A stretch of DNA of 64,000 nt from Isoetes taiwanensis (lineage: Eukaryota; Streptophyta; Lycopodiopsida; Isoetales; Isoetaceae). Below the pieces are notes generated by a model, which saw only the letters and a program-made list of their open reading frames with translations, was not told the origin of the DNA and searched no databases. Location: positions 19,813,418 to 19,877,417 of the forward strand of contig JAJEKV010000010.1 in assembly GCA_021234155.1 (NCBI GenBank), given 5' to 3'. The position numbers and the translations under genes are program-made. This document shows positions 21,674 through 32,768 of this stretch, one piece after another (positions within the stretch are counted from its first letter, which is position 1; each line of letters begins with the position of its first letter).

Positions 21674-23521
21674 TGTTGACCCCCAACCTGGCTTAGAGAG
21701 TCAAACACAAAAAGCCAACTTGAATTTTCACTCAAGTTGGGGTTAGAACCTCCAGATCACTTAAGGTGATCAGTCTACACAAGAATTTCTCAAAGAAAAA
21801 GCTCAGCTACAGAGTTCTCATACCTTTCCCAATTCTGGAATATGGACCTCTTACTCAAATCGATGCAGATCTTATAGGCAGATTGATTTTCAAGGTCAGA
21901 TGACTGTGACTTGTTCAGAAAAGTTGTAGGCAAGCAAGGGTGAAAATCTTGACCAAGTCTGAGTTCTAATTTGTAAGATATTCGATCTCAAAGTTGGGTC
22001 AAATTTTGGTCAATATCAGTCAAAACTACAAACAGAGCTCAGAGTTTTGTAACTTGAGTTGTAGGTTGAATTTTGAAGAAATTCCAAAACTAAGATGCAA
22101 TATAGATCTCAAAGGTAAGGTGCATGCTGTCAAGTCGTGATTTGAATCACTAAAACTATTTTTTTTGGCACTGTTTTGTGGATATCAGTCTAAACTTGTA
22201 TCAGGCAGAATGCAAAAAATGGTAAGTTGAGTTTGGAATGGGATTATTTCGAAATTTTTGTGCACACAGGTGCAAATAAGATGGGAGAGGAAGTGCAGAT
22301 GGTCATATGCAAGAAAAAATGAAGGAATTCTTCACTGTAGAAATGTTTGTGATGCAAAAATACTAAAGGATCATGACAGTCAACTTTTTGAATACTTGGC
22401 AGTCAATTTTCATTGATATGGAGGTAATACAAGGTAAATAAGGATCTTAGGAACATAGATCAATCATTAAAATAGCTTAGAAGGTCAATAAATAAGATGA
22501 AATCAAGAATATCGGTCCAATTTTCTCAGATCAGACTGTGGAACACTCAGATACTTCAAGAACGTCTTCAGATCATGCTCAGCATGTATCAATGTCGAGG
22601 TTTGATGCGTCTGGGCCTTCAAAAAACTCTGTCATTGTTTTCCCCGGTATATAGATTTAGATTTAATGATTCCGGCATCTTAGGGCTTGATTATAGGCTT
22701 AATGGGATGCTGATGAGCGGGAATCCAAGAATAGGTAATTTTTGTAGCTTAAGATTCCAGTTCCGGCGTGATTCGAGCAAGTTTCTAAGTTTAGGATTCT
22801 TCACTGTATTTTTCCAGAGTTTGCGCGATACGGTGGCCGTATTTTTGGACGTATAAACCAAGAATATGCTGTATTCAGCCATTTAGAAAAGCTAGGCCAT
22901 GGTTTCAAAGGGTGCCTTATAAAATAGTTAGATAATTTGATCACTTGAGGAGATGGCAACCCTAATTTTTTGGGGAATATGCTAGGTCTAGATACCATGC
23001 ATTAGGATATTCCATGGGTAACATGAATATTTGAGGCACAATGGTGGGCAAAGCAAAATGGTCATAAAATTCCAAACAAGAAATGGACTAGGGGTATTTA
23101 TAAAGGTGTGATAAGAATGGGAAAAGGGATATGAAATGAAAAAGGCAAAAGGCATTAGAGAAAAGGAATTAGGCAAACAAGGTGTGATTTGGCAAAAAAG
23201 GTGAGCAAGGGAAAATATAAGCATAAGGGGAATATGACTAGGAAAATGGGGATAAGAATATGGATAAAAATGACTAGGAGGTGGAATCTAATACCATGGG
23301 GTCTTCCAAACTTTGTCTTCCAAACTTCAAAAAGCATCTTCCAATCTTCACAACCCAGAATAGTATAGAGCATCCTTTGAGATGACCTTTGAAGATTGAT
23401 ATTGTTTGACCTTCATATCAATGTTGACTACCAAGCTCCTTTTGATTTAATTCTTCCACAATAACTTGACCTACTTCAACACATGAGCTAACAGTTAGTA
23501 TGTTGCCCTTTGGGGGCAACA
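21674..23521 (-). repeat. 3' LTR of the Tat-like element
   Basis: Begins TGTTGACCCC and ends GGGGCAACA on the plus strand, so the termini form TGTTG...CAACA. Its last 21 bases are themselves a hairpin (TGTTGCCC...GGGCAACA). Near the other end are two further hairpins: CCAACTTGA...TCAAGTTGG (about 21715-21741) and GATCAC-TTAAG-GTGATC (about 21756-21772). Confidence 0.92.
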
Positions 23522-24290
23522 TCTCGCCAAAACAAGAAAGTGGCTGGTCCCCTCAGCCATAAAGGGTCTTCATATCTACTCCAAAGGGTATGAATGAGGA
23601 TTATGGTATAAAGAGGGTGTAAAGTGTAAGTGTTGGTGGGATAAAAGTGAGTGTATTGGTAAGAGGATGTAAGTGAGTAAACAAAAAGTGAGAATGAGTG
23701 TGAATATGACAAGGTAGTGATGGAAATGTAGTGTATGAGATGAGATGAGTGTGCAAATATTGGAATTTCTCCAAAACAAGAAAAATGTGTGAAAAAAAGG
23801 TAAGAATGAGTGTGAATATGGTCAGGTGGTGATGGAAATAGAGTGTAAAAGGGTGGAGTGGATGTGCAAAAGTTGAGATCTCGCCAAAACAAGAAAATGT
23901 GTGCCTCCCTGATCCTTAAAAATGCAACTCTGCTATGATGGTGAAGCTGAATTGCAGAGTGCTTTCTTTTGGGAATGAGAACAAGAATAAGGAGTTTAAA
24001 TGGATAGCAGGACCACTTATGGCAGATGAATAAAGATGGAGAAAGGATGCACCTGTCAAGGAAACATACAAACAAGTTAATCTTGATCCTTGCAACTCTG
24101 CTATGATGGTGAAGCTGAATTTGCAGAGTGCACATTTAGGGAGATAAAATGAGAGTACATGGCTGAATGGAGGGCAGGACAACAATGAGACAGATGAATG
24201 AAGATGGAAAAAGGGTGCTCCTGCAAATGACACTTGGCAATTAATAAAAATCCCTGTTCTGAAGCTATTTGATAGCTTATCCTTCATACT
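23522..24290 (-). repeat. repetitive 3' untranslated region with PPT-like copies
   Basis: Between integrase and 3' LTR. The motif CTCGCCAAAACAAGAAA (plus strand) occurs directly at the LTR border (23522) and again at about 23767 (slightly changed) and 23878; on the sense strand this is a TTTTGGCGAG tract in polypurine-tract position. Next to it, a block of about 165 bp beginning near 'gcaactctgctatgatggtg' occurs twice (about 23930 and 24092). Confidence 0.65.
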
Positions 24291-24504
24291 GGCTAATCTG
24301 CAAATATAAACTCAATGAAAACATTAGTTCTAAATTTAAGACAAAGTGAAATCTAATCCAACCTATTCTAATTTTTTAACTTTAATTCTAACTTGTCTAA
24401 GTTCTAGAACATAAAAAGAGACAAACATATATGCTGATCCCAGTACCTTTTCAGGTGAATATTGTTGATAGGATTTGGAAGTGGCATCCCTGAAGTTAAT
24501 TCCT

Positions 24505-25890
24505 TCAACCAATAAGAATTGGTGCCTGCAGGCTCCAACACCTCATAGGGGCCCTCCCCTTACTAGCCGAGTCTTCCCTTGATTTATTCCATTTCAGAAC
24601 TAATTCTCCAGTCTTGGAAGTCCCTTGTATTTTATGAGCAGCTTTGAAAGCAGTCAAATCCTTGGCTTTTTTAAACAAATTAGCATTCTCAGCTTCCATT
24701 CTATATTCTTCTAAATGCAGAAGGGTATCCAGTCTTTCCTGCAAAGCATACTCAAAAGGCAAACACAACTTATGAGCTAACCTCAGGGATGGAAGCTCAA
24801 GCTCTACTGGAAGCACAGCTTCAATGCCATAAACTAAGTTAAAAGGTGTATGAGTGGTTGCTGCTTTAATGGTAACTCTATAAGCCCATAGAGCATCCAC
24901 CAGCTTGACATGCCAATCCTTTTGATTATCATCCACTGTTTTCTGCAAAATGCTCTTCAAAACTTTATTAGTAGCTTCTGCTTGACCATTACCTTGGGGA
25001 TAGTAGGAGGAACTCTTGGTATGTTTGACTTTAAGAATAGTCAATAAATTAGCAATAACTTCATTCACAAAAGGGGTACCTCTATCAGAATGTAACTGTA
25101 AAGGAATACCAAATCGTGCACAAATATACTCATGTAAGAACTTTGTTGTTGTAATGGCATTAGCCTGTCTTAAAGGAATTGCCTCTGCACATTTGGTAAA
25201 ATAATCTGTAGCTACAATAATGTGCTGATGTTGCCCTGCAGAAGGGGGGTTAATAGGACCAATATAATCTAATCCCCATATTTGGAAAGGTCCTGGAGAA
25301 ATGATGGGGTTTAGTGCAGCTGGGAGAAGGATCCTTTCGCCAAATATTTGGCACTTGTGGCAAGATTTTATAGCAGTATAACAATCTTTAAATATTGTAG
25401 GCCAATAATAACCTGACCTGAGAATTTTCTTGGCAGTAGTATCTCCAGCAAAATGGCCTCCACATACTCCTTCATGCATTTCTCTAATGATCAAAGCAGA
25501 TTCCTCTTCATTGACACACCTCAGTAATAGTCCATCCCTATTGACTTTACATAAAACATCATTAATCATTTTGAATTGTCTGCACTTTTCTTTAAATCTC
25601 TTTTGCTGGCTCGAGGTCAATCCTGAGGGCATTTCCTTGAATTGCAGAAAAATCTTTATAGGTAGCTGCCAATCCTGTTGGTTCTGCTCTTCATCATCTG
25701 CCTGTAAATAAGCTAAGGCATCCACAAAGTCAACAACTTCTACTACATCCTCATGATCAAAGAAAATGTAAGGTAAATAAGGACTGGGACTCTTCACCTG
25801 ATGTAACTCTTTTATGGAAATATCAAAGGTTTGTAGCTTGCAAGCCCACCTTTGAATTTTTGGTTTAGAGGTAGCCTTACCAAATAACAA
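24505..25890 (-). pseudogene. integrase part of pol
   Basis: 461 codons in one frame covering the end of the canonical RNase H, then integrase. The zinc finger is complete: His139, His146, Cys177, Cys180 (HEGVCGGH...SCHKC). The catalytic triad is complete: Asp208 (WGLDYIGP), Asp269 (LHSDRGTPF) and Glu305 (GNGQAEATNK), with 35 residues between the second Asp and the Glu. After the core, HTPFNLVYGIEAVLPVE is the conserved block of plant Ty3/gypsy integrases. No chromodomain is seen at the C-terminus, as expected of Tat rather than chromoviruses. The upstream join to the RNase H needs a frame change near 25850-25890. Confidence 0.9.
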
Positions 25891-26315
25891 CCTGTTGGAT
25901 TTTGTTTCATATAAACTTGAACTGAACTCTTCAATAATAAATGACCTTGTCTGTCAATGAGGAACATGAGAGCAGCAGCACTCTTCTCCATTCTGGTGTA
26001 TTTTTCTTCAGTTGAACTCCACTGTTTGCTGGCAAAAGCTATGGTGTGCTTGTCCTGCAGAATAGCTAGGCCTATGGCCTTTTTAGTAATAGTAATGTAG
26101 ACCTCAAATGGCTTGTCCAAATCAGGTTTTTTTAAAAGAGTTGCTTCACAAATGGACTTTATAAGCAACTCAAAAGACTCTTGGCAATCTGATGACCATG
26201 TGACAGGAACATACTTGCTCTCAGATTTGGAAATCCTGCCTATTCTTGTCAGCTTAGAAATAGGATTTATAATGTGAGCAAAATTAGGAATATACATCCT
26301 AAGAAAACTAGTCAT
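25812..26315 (-). pseudogene. canonical RNase H of pol, catalytically degenerate
   Basis: Follows RT in the same frame after an in-frame TAG (26334-26336). The fold is recognisable: KPFEVYITITKKAIGLAIL, then IAFASKQWSSTEEKYTRME, then SVQVYMKQNP. Canonical Ty3/gypsy RNase H has Asp in the first block (VYxDAS) and in the third (TDH); here they are Thr75 and Lys137, and the last Asp near the domain end is also missing. Only Glu110 remains. Tat-group elements are known to have a weakened RNase H in this place alongside an extra RNase H, and this copy fits that. It likely served as a structural spacer between RT and integrase. Confidence 0.75.
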
Positions 26316-26333
26316 GCCAATAAAACTTTTGAC

Positions 26334-27130
26334 CTACTTCAAATTTTTGGGGGGCACCAGTTTTTTGAGGGCTTCAACTTTTTCTTGTGCCACTTGTATG
26401 CCATTGTTGGATACCTCGTGTCCCAAAAGTTGCCCTTTAGATGCAAAAAAAATACATTTCTTTGGGTTAAGGTTGACTCCAGATTCCCTGCACAAAGAAC
26501 ATATTTTTGCCAACAATTCCAAATGATTAGTAGGGTGAGATCCTAAACAAAGGTCATCCAAATAAACTCTGAATTCTTGAGGAGACATAGGCCTAAAAAT
26601 AACATCCATAGCCCTCTGGAAAGTAGCAGATGCATTCATTAGTCCAAAAGGCATTCTTTTCATTGCATAAGTTCCCCAAGGGGTAATAAAAGAGGTCTTG
26701 GGTGGTCTTCTTCCTTAATGCCAATTTGATTAAACCCTGAAAATCCATCTAGAAATGAGTACACCTCTTTCCCTGCTACATCATATAAGATTTCTTCTAA
26801 AAAAGGCAAGGGATAGCAGTCCTTGATGGTGACTTTGTTAAGGTTTCGATAATCAATACAGATCCTTAAGGCACCACTTTTTTTCTCCACAGGTACAATG
26901 CAAGACACCCATTCTGGATTAATAATTTCAATAATAACACCTGCACCTAGCATTTTATCCAACTCGTCTTTGATCAATCCCATCAATGAAGCATTAATTC
27001 TTCTCAGTTTTTGAAAAACAGGTTTACACCCTTCCTTAATTTTGATTTCAAATTGGCATACCTCAGCTTTAATTCCAGTAAGCTCAGAATAATCCCAAGC
27101 AAACACATCCTTCCTTTCTTCAAATAACAT
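26334..27130 (-). pseudogene. reverse transcriptase part of pol
   Basis: RT in two frames. 27130-26660 carries the fingers and first palm Asp: RRINASLMGLIKDELDKML, PEWVSCIVPVEKKSG, RICIDYRNLNK and SFLDGFSGFNQI. Near 26700 one base of phase is lost, and 26663-26334 continues with MPFGLMNASATFQRAM and the catalytic FRVYLDDL (Asp36 and Asp37 of that segment), then a conserved LGHEVS block. All catalytic aspartates are still present. A phase change near 27130 separates it from the upstream protease/RNase H frame, and a TAG at 26334 follows. Confidence 0.9.
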
Positions 27131-27318
27131 TTGTTATTCTCCCTATTTTGGTATTCAATTAGATCTCCAACAAACAGGGTTCTAGTTTTACCATTTTTTG
27201 TAATGGTAATCTCTTCAGTATCCTTTTCTTCTGATGCATTAATGGTTAGAATAGGACAAAGAGCTTTTACCTCACTAGCATCAAGGTCTTCCTCTGGAAT
27301 AGCTCCCTCAGTTAGGTT

Positions 27319-27711
27319 TGCCATGAGAGTTTCCCTGCATAGGGTATCAGCTTCCACATTTTCTTCTCTTGGTATGTGAGTAATCTCCCATGAAGAAAAA
27401 CTCGAAAGCACTCCCATTACTTGGTTTCTTAAGAGCTCCATGTCTGCATTTTTTGTTTGGTAATCTCCTGAAACTTGTCTACAAATTAATTGTGAGTCAC
27501 CAAAAATGTGAATGTTGGCAATATCCATAGCTTTGGCTTCCTGAAGACCTGCAATCAAAGCCTTATATTCTGCTACATTAGATGTAATTTGGGGGAAGAT
27601 CCTCCCTACTTTAGCTAAAAGTTTATGAGAGGAATCTTTCAGAATAGCAGCAGATGATGCAATATTTAGTTTTTTAGAAATACCTCCATCAAACCATAAG
27701 AATCCTGATGG
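27319..27711 (-). pseudogene. archaeal/plant-type RNase H (aRNH) between protease and RT
   Basis: Residues about 360-490 of the frame 28788-27004. It starts SGFLWFDGGISKK and contains SNVAEYKALIAGLQEA, IHIFGDSQLICRQVSG and HIPREENVEADTLCRE. The four catalytic acids are all present: Asp367, Glu407, Asp431 and Asp481. This pattern is the RVT_3-type RNase H, the kind that Tat retrotransposons acquired as a second domain. In Tat elements I know of, it lies after the canonical RNase H and before integrase. Here it lies before RT, which is unusual. Confidence 0.85.
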
Positions 27712-28788
27712 CCCTTGTTTGCTGGGAAGTGCACATTCCATGATGAGAGGAACTGTTTCATATTTCCTTGGTCTTGTATTTTGTATTCTGTAAAATCCCA
27801 AAGGCTCTTCAATTAGCATTTCCTTAATAAAGTTTACCTCCTCATTGGAACCATAGGAGCCATCTTGATTATAGATTGTAGCAGTCTGAGAGCCATTGGA
27901 GATGGTACATCTCCCTTGAGACCAAACTGGTCTAGCATCCACAGTGGCAAACCACCTCCTTCCTAAAAGCAAATCATAGATATCAGACTCATCCCCTATG
28001 TCTTCAAAAGCCACCACAATAAAGTTGGCAGCTACAGTTATGCCCTCTATATTAACAGGCACTTTAGTTACCACACCAATGGGAGTGATCTTAGCATTAT
28101 AAAAGGATCTCAATAGTATAGAAGCTTTCTTGTCCACCTCGAAACCACATTTCTTCATAATGTGATATGGCATAATATTTAGGGGAGATCCCCCATCAAG
28201 TAACACATTTGAGAAGGTATAACCTCCTAAAGTAGCTGAACATGTGAATGCACCAGGGTCTTCTTCATTCTGTGCTAGAACAAGGTTAGTAGCATCAGTA
28301 AAATTTACACAAGCATTTAATCTTTTTCTGTAGCTAGGTGCAATCTTTAACAAGGTGAAAAGATCCACACTCACCTTGGAATTTTTAAGCAAAGCATCAA
28401 CCTCATCAAAGTCTTGATCTTTCTTACCATATTTTTGCTGAGGGGGTGGGGCTATGATTTGAGCAGGTGATTCCACTACAGGTGGTGAAGACCTGGCAGT
28501 AGAATGCCTACTTGGTTCAGCATGTACTTGAGCTTCATTCATGCTTCTAGTTTGCACCACCATAACTTCTTCAGATTTAGGAGTTTCTGTAGCTTGAATA
28601 AATCTTATGGAGGTACTTGGTTCAGCAAATCTCACAGGAGGTTTAGGCTCTGGTCTTTTTTCTTTTTCCTGCTTAGCAAAATATTCCTTAACAGCACACC
28701 TAGCATCAGTATGGCCAACCTCTTTACAAAAACAACAAACAGGACATTCTTTTCCAAAGTGGCCTTTTCTATTACATTTGGGGCACAC
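27712..28788 (-). pseudogene. gag zinc knuckles and aspartic protease
   Basis: Same frame as gag upstream. Two CCHC knuckles come first: CPKCNRKGHFGKEC (residues 2-15) and CCFCKEVGHTDARC (18-31), both with CX2CX4HX4C spacing. A proline- and serine-rich linker follows (about 45-115). The retropepsin has its active site at LLDGGSPLN (Asp198; plant elements often have DGGS here), followed by LLLGRRWF near 273-280, the conserved helix/flap block. There is no stop between knuckles and protease, so gag and pol are one frame in this family. Confidence 0.88.
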
Positions 28789-29751
28789 TTGCCAATAGCA
28801 AATTTCTTATGGGTGAGAATTCCTATTGCAATGAAATATCGAGGGGTAAGTTTTACCTGTCCTTGCAGCCTTGAGTTCAACCAATTGTTTAGTTATTTCT
28901 GCTAGAGCTTCAGTAACCTTAGATAGATCTTACTTCACCTCTGCAACCTGAGAACTTGCTTCCTCATCTTTAGATTTCTTCTTTTCTTTCTGTATGGCAT
29001 AAACTGGAATAGAAGGATGGTGATCATAATGTGCATCAGTAACATCAGGGTAAAACGGGTCATGATTATGGTGAGGAGCATAGTGCTTGTCAGGCAAAGT
29101 AGAGAGCATCTGAGTTAGATCAGTGGTTTTGGCAAAAACTTTGTATATATAATCAAACCCTTCAGCAGCTTGGATCTTGAGCAACTTCCTTTGGATATCT
29201 GGTCTTCTTTCCAGACCATTAATAAAAGCAGTAACTAAAAACAGAGTTGGGATGGTGACTTGTGCTTTTTGACACCTGCTCATGAATGTACTAAACCTTT
29301 TCTTGTACTGATTCACACTCTCTCCTGCATGTATAGAGAAACCTTGCAGTTCATTAACCAAATCTTTTGGAGCAGCTAACTTACCAAATATATCCAGAAA
29401 CTTCTTGACAAGTTCATCCCATGAAGTGGTACCCATTAACTTTTCATAAGTTAACCAAGCACCAGCTTCACTTTCTTCTTTGAAACGTTTTTCGAACTCT
29501 TAGAGCTTGCATCCCTTCTTGAAGCCATAATCCCTGTAATAATCCTCAAATATTCTCAAGAAGTTGTTAGCACTCATACTGGAATCAAAAGTAGGCAAAG
29601 GAACAGGGACATTCAACTCAAATTGGTATGGCATGTTTTGAAGCAGGCTAGTTGAAAAACTTGAATTCAATGGCCTTTCTCTGCAATGATCTGATGCATC
29701 AATATCTTCTAATGGCTCTTGTTCTGCTGGAAATTTTTGTTTTAGAGCCAT
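28789..29751 (-). pseudogene. gag (capsid region) with in-frame stops
   Basis: Starts at MALKQKFPAEQEPLED (29751), the first ATG inside the element after the primer site region. Contains the retrotransposon gag fold: FEKRFKEESEAGAWLTYE, SWDELVKKFLDIFGK, then a later FSIHAGESVNQYKKRFSTF block and an IQRKLLKIQAAEGFDYIY block. Three in-frame TAA codons interrupt it (29500-29502, 28930-28932 and about 28808), all without a frame change, so the frame runs through to the zinc knuckles and protease. They are nonsense mutations rather than exon borders. Confidence 0.88.
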
Positions 29752-29770
29752 GAGTTCTGAGATCCAGGAA

Positions 29771-29789
29771 GATCTCGGTAGAACCTCCA
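29771..29789 (-). promoter_or_regulatory. primer-binding site (candidate)
   Basis: Three bases after the 5' LTR the minus strand reads TGGAGGTTCTACCGAGATC. It starts with TGG as primer sites do. I could not assign it to a tRNA with confidence. The LTR border itself reads CG here where the other LTR has TG. Confidence 0.4.
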
Positions 29790-29792
29790 AGA

Positions 29793-31661
29793 CGTTGACC
29801 CCCAACCTGGCTTAAAGAGTCAAACACAAAAAGCCAACTTGAGTTTTCACTCAAGTTGGGGTTAGAACCTCCAGATCACTTAAGGTGATCAGTCTACACA
29901 AGAATTTCTCAAAGAAAAAGCTCAGCTACAGAGTTCTCATACCTTTCCCAATTCTGGAATATGGACCTCTTACTCAAATCGATGCAGATCTCATAGGCAG
30001 ATTGATTTTCAAGGTCAGATGACTGTGACTTGTTCAGAAAAGTTGTAGGCAAGCAAGGATGAAAATCTTGACCAAGTCTGAGTTTTAATTTGTAAGATAT
30101 TCGATCTCAAAGTTGGGTCAAATTTTGGTCAATATCAGTCAAAACTACAAACAGAGCTCAGAGTTTTGTAACTTGAGTTGTAGGTTGAATTTTGAAGAAA
30201 TTCCAAAACTAAGATGCAATATAGATCTCAAAGGTAAGGTGCATGCTGTCAAATCGTGATTTGAATCACTAAAACTATGTTTTTTGGCACTGTTTTGTGG
30301 ATATCAGTCTAAACTTGTATCAGGCAGAATGCAAAAAATGGTAACTTGAGTTTGGAATGGGATTATTTCGAAATTTTTGTGCACACAGGTGCAAATAAGA
30401 TGGGAGAGGAAGTGCAGATAGTCATATGCAGGAAAAAATGAACGAATTCTTCACTGTAGAAATGTTTGTGATGCAAAAATACTAAAGGATCATGAGAGTC
30501 AACTTTTTGAATACTTGGCAGTCAATTTTCATTGATATGGAGGTAATACATGGTAAATAAGGATCTTAGGAACATAGATCAATCATCAAAATAGCTTAGA
30601 AGGTCAATAAATAGTATCAAATCAAGAATATCAGTCCAATTTTCTCAAATCAGACTGTGGAACACTCAGATACTTCAAGAACATCTTCAGATCATGCTCA
30701 GCATGTATCAATGTCGAGGTTTGATGCGTCTGGGCCTTCAAAAAACTCTGTCATTGTTTTCCCCGGTATATAGATTTAGATTTAATGATTCCGGCATCTT
30801 AGGGCTTGATTATAGGCTTAATGGGATGCTGATGAGCGGGAATCCAAGAATAGGTCATTTTTGTAGCTTAAGATTCCAGTTCCTGCGTGATTCGAGCAAG
30901 TTTCTAAGTTTAGGGTTCTTCACTGTATTTTTCCAGAGTTTGCGCGATACGGTGGCCGTATTTTTGGACGTATAAACCAAGAATATGCTGTATTCAGCCA
31001 TTTAGAAAAGCTAGGCCATGGTTTCAAAGGGTGCCTTATAAAATAGTTAGATAATTTGATCACTTGAGGAGATGGCAACCCTAATTTTTTGGGGAATATG
31101 CTAGGTCTAGATACCATGCATTAGGATATTCCATGGGTAACATGAATATTTGAGGCACAATGGTGGGCAAAGCAAAAACAAGAAATGGACTAGGGGTATT
31201 TATAAAAAGGTGTGATAAGAATGGGAAAAAAGATATGAAATGAAAAAGGCAAAAGGCATTAGAGAAAAGGAATTAGGCAAACAAGGTGTGATTTGGCAAA
31301 AAAGGTGAGCAATGAAAAATATAAGCATAAGGGGAATATGACTAGGAAAATGGGGGTAAGAATATGGATAAAAATGACTAGGAGGTGGAATCTAATACCA
31401 TGGGGTCTTCCAAACTTTGTCTTCCAAACTTCAAAAAGCATCTTCCAATCTTCACAACCCAGAATAGTATAGAGCATCCTTTGAGAACCTTTGACTTCTG
31501 ATAGAGCATTTTCCATGGGAGTTGACCTTTGAAGATTGATATTGTTTGACCTTCATATCAATGTTGACTACCAAGCTCCTTTCGATTTAATTCTTCCGCA
31601 ATAACTTGACCTACTTCAACACATGAGCTAACAGTTAGTATGTTGCCCTTTGGGAGCAACA
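29793..31661 (-). repeat. 5' LTR of the Tat-like element
   Basis: Partner of 21674-23521. Differences include an extra piece of about 40 bp around 31485-31520 and a shorter copy of the region near 31170. The terminal hairpin TGTTGCCC...GAGCAACA is here slightly imperfect. Confidence 0.92.
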
Positions 31662-31666
31662 CCCTT

Positions 31667-32635
31667 ACATTCATTTTCAAAAATTCAAAGTCTCAATTGT
31701 ATCTGTCGCCAAGGATACGTTTAGTTTCCAATATGGTCCCATATCTAAAAACTTAGTCCCATTATCTAAAAACTTAGTCCCATTAGAATCTTAGTTTGAA
31801 GTATAGCAATAACTCCATGAGTAGCTGAACAAATGTTCCAGAAAATGTGGTGTCTTCGACGCTCTCAGATTGACAACAGGAGCCAACAAGAACCAAGATG
31901 AAATGTCTTTTGCTTAACTCGGGGCATGCAGCAGGGTAGGACATCGAGAGGACACATTGGCAATCCAGTGTGCTGTTAAATAAACCTTGTAGCCAGGACC
32001 ACGTTGGTTGGACTTTTGGACAAGCAAAGAGACAAAAGAGTGTCAATGCCTGAAAGACAGGGCAAACATACTGCAGATGTGCCAAGATCATAGTGATGTC
32101 TCAACGCACACAAGCTCTTATGGGTAACCTGCTATCAAAACACACTAGGGTGGAGCAACTTATCCCAAAGCCAACGCCATGTACGAATCTATTGGATTCT
32201 GGAATCTACAAGTGGGGGGCCGTGGAGCTAAGAGGATAAGATATATGGAGCTGATAAGATCCTTGCCTTTGCGAACATCCTCGTACCAGCCCTAAGCCAG
32301 CCTTTCTGCAACAACAACCTACACCATAAGAGGCAAATTTTTTGCTACCTTCACCCAGACGGACACATCCCCCAACGAAAGAGTGAAAATTTTGTCTGAA
32401 ACTCATACCGAGATAGTATATGACCATATCATTCTTGAATAGAAATGACATCTGCAAGGACCCGTAGTCATATAAAACATGCACACTTGAAATTCAAGAA
32501 ACCAAAAGTTCAGACTCAATGGTATTATATTGAATGAAAAGCTTTGAAAATGTGTACATTATGTTCCAATGGAGCATCAATTTCAAAGCAGATTGCATTC
32601 CCTAGTGTAGCTATTTGAAAAGAAGATCATCCAGC
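31667..32635. other. no gene recognised
   Basis: About 1 kb of mixed-composition DNA after the retrotransposon. A 22-bp phrase ('aaaacttagtcccattatcta' type) is tandemly duplicated near 31745-31790. Two minus-strand frames near 31783-32484 have no family features. Confidence 0.4.
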
Positions 32636-32768
32636 ACAGAAAGTGATGAGACCACTGAAGGTGGACTGACCCTTGCTGCACCTAATTAACGTTCTAGTAC
32701 CATCATGGGATGTAATTATTAGCTCATTTTCTGTAGGAGCATAACTTTCATAGCCTGAGAAATAGACT
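32636..32768 (-). CDS. possible terminal exon of an unknown gene
   Basis: On the minus strand a good acceptor (TTTTTGCTTGGCAG, ending at about 32769) is followed by a frame reading VYFSGYESYAPTENE, then LIITSHDGTRTLIRC and a stop after FCAG (about 32636). The residue mix looks protein-like. It is only about 45 codons, the upstream exon could not be joined in frame, and I do not recognise the family, so this may be chance. Confidence 0.2.

Larger units (their letters stand above)
21674..31661 (-). mobile_element. complete Tat-like Ty3/gypsy LTR retrotransposon
   Basis: 9,988 bp on the minus strand, flanked by a perfect CCCTT duplication (21669-21673 and 31662-31666). LTRs are 1,848 bp (21674-23521) and 1,869 bp (29793-31661), very similar apart from scattered substitutions and a few indels. 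Reading the minus strand, the order is 5' LTR, primer site, gag with two zinc knuckles, protease, an archaeal/plant-type RNase H, reverse transcriptase, a degenerate canonical RNase H, integrase, a repetitive 3' UTR and 3' LTR. The RT wording (SFLDGFSGFNQI, FITPWGTYA, MPFGLMNASATFQRAM) is typical of the Tat group of plant Ty3/gypsy. Nonsense codons and frameshifts in gag and pol mean this copy cannot make its proteins, despite its similar LTRs. Confidence 0.93.

Noticed and set aside
23488-24135. 215-codon minus-strand frame rich in His, Phe and Ser
   Set aside because: It lies in the repetitive 3' untranslated region of the Tat-like element, and its repeated phrases follow the DNA repeats.
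21674-31661. Endogenous retrovirus with an env gene
   Set aside because: No frame with envelope-like features lies between integrase and the 3' LTR; only repeats are present.
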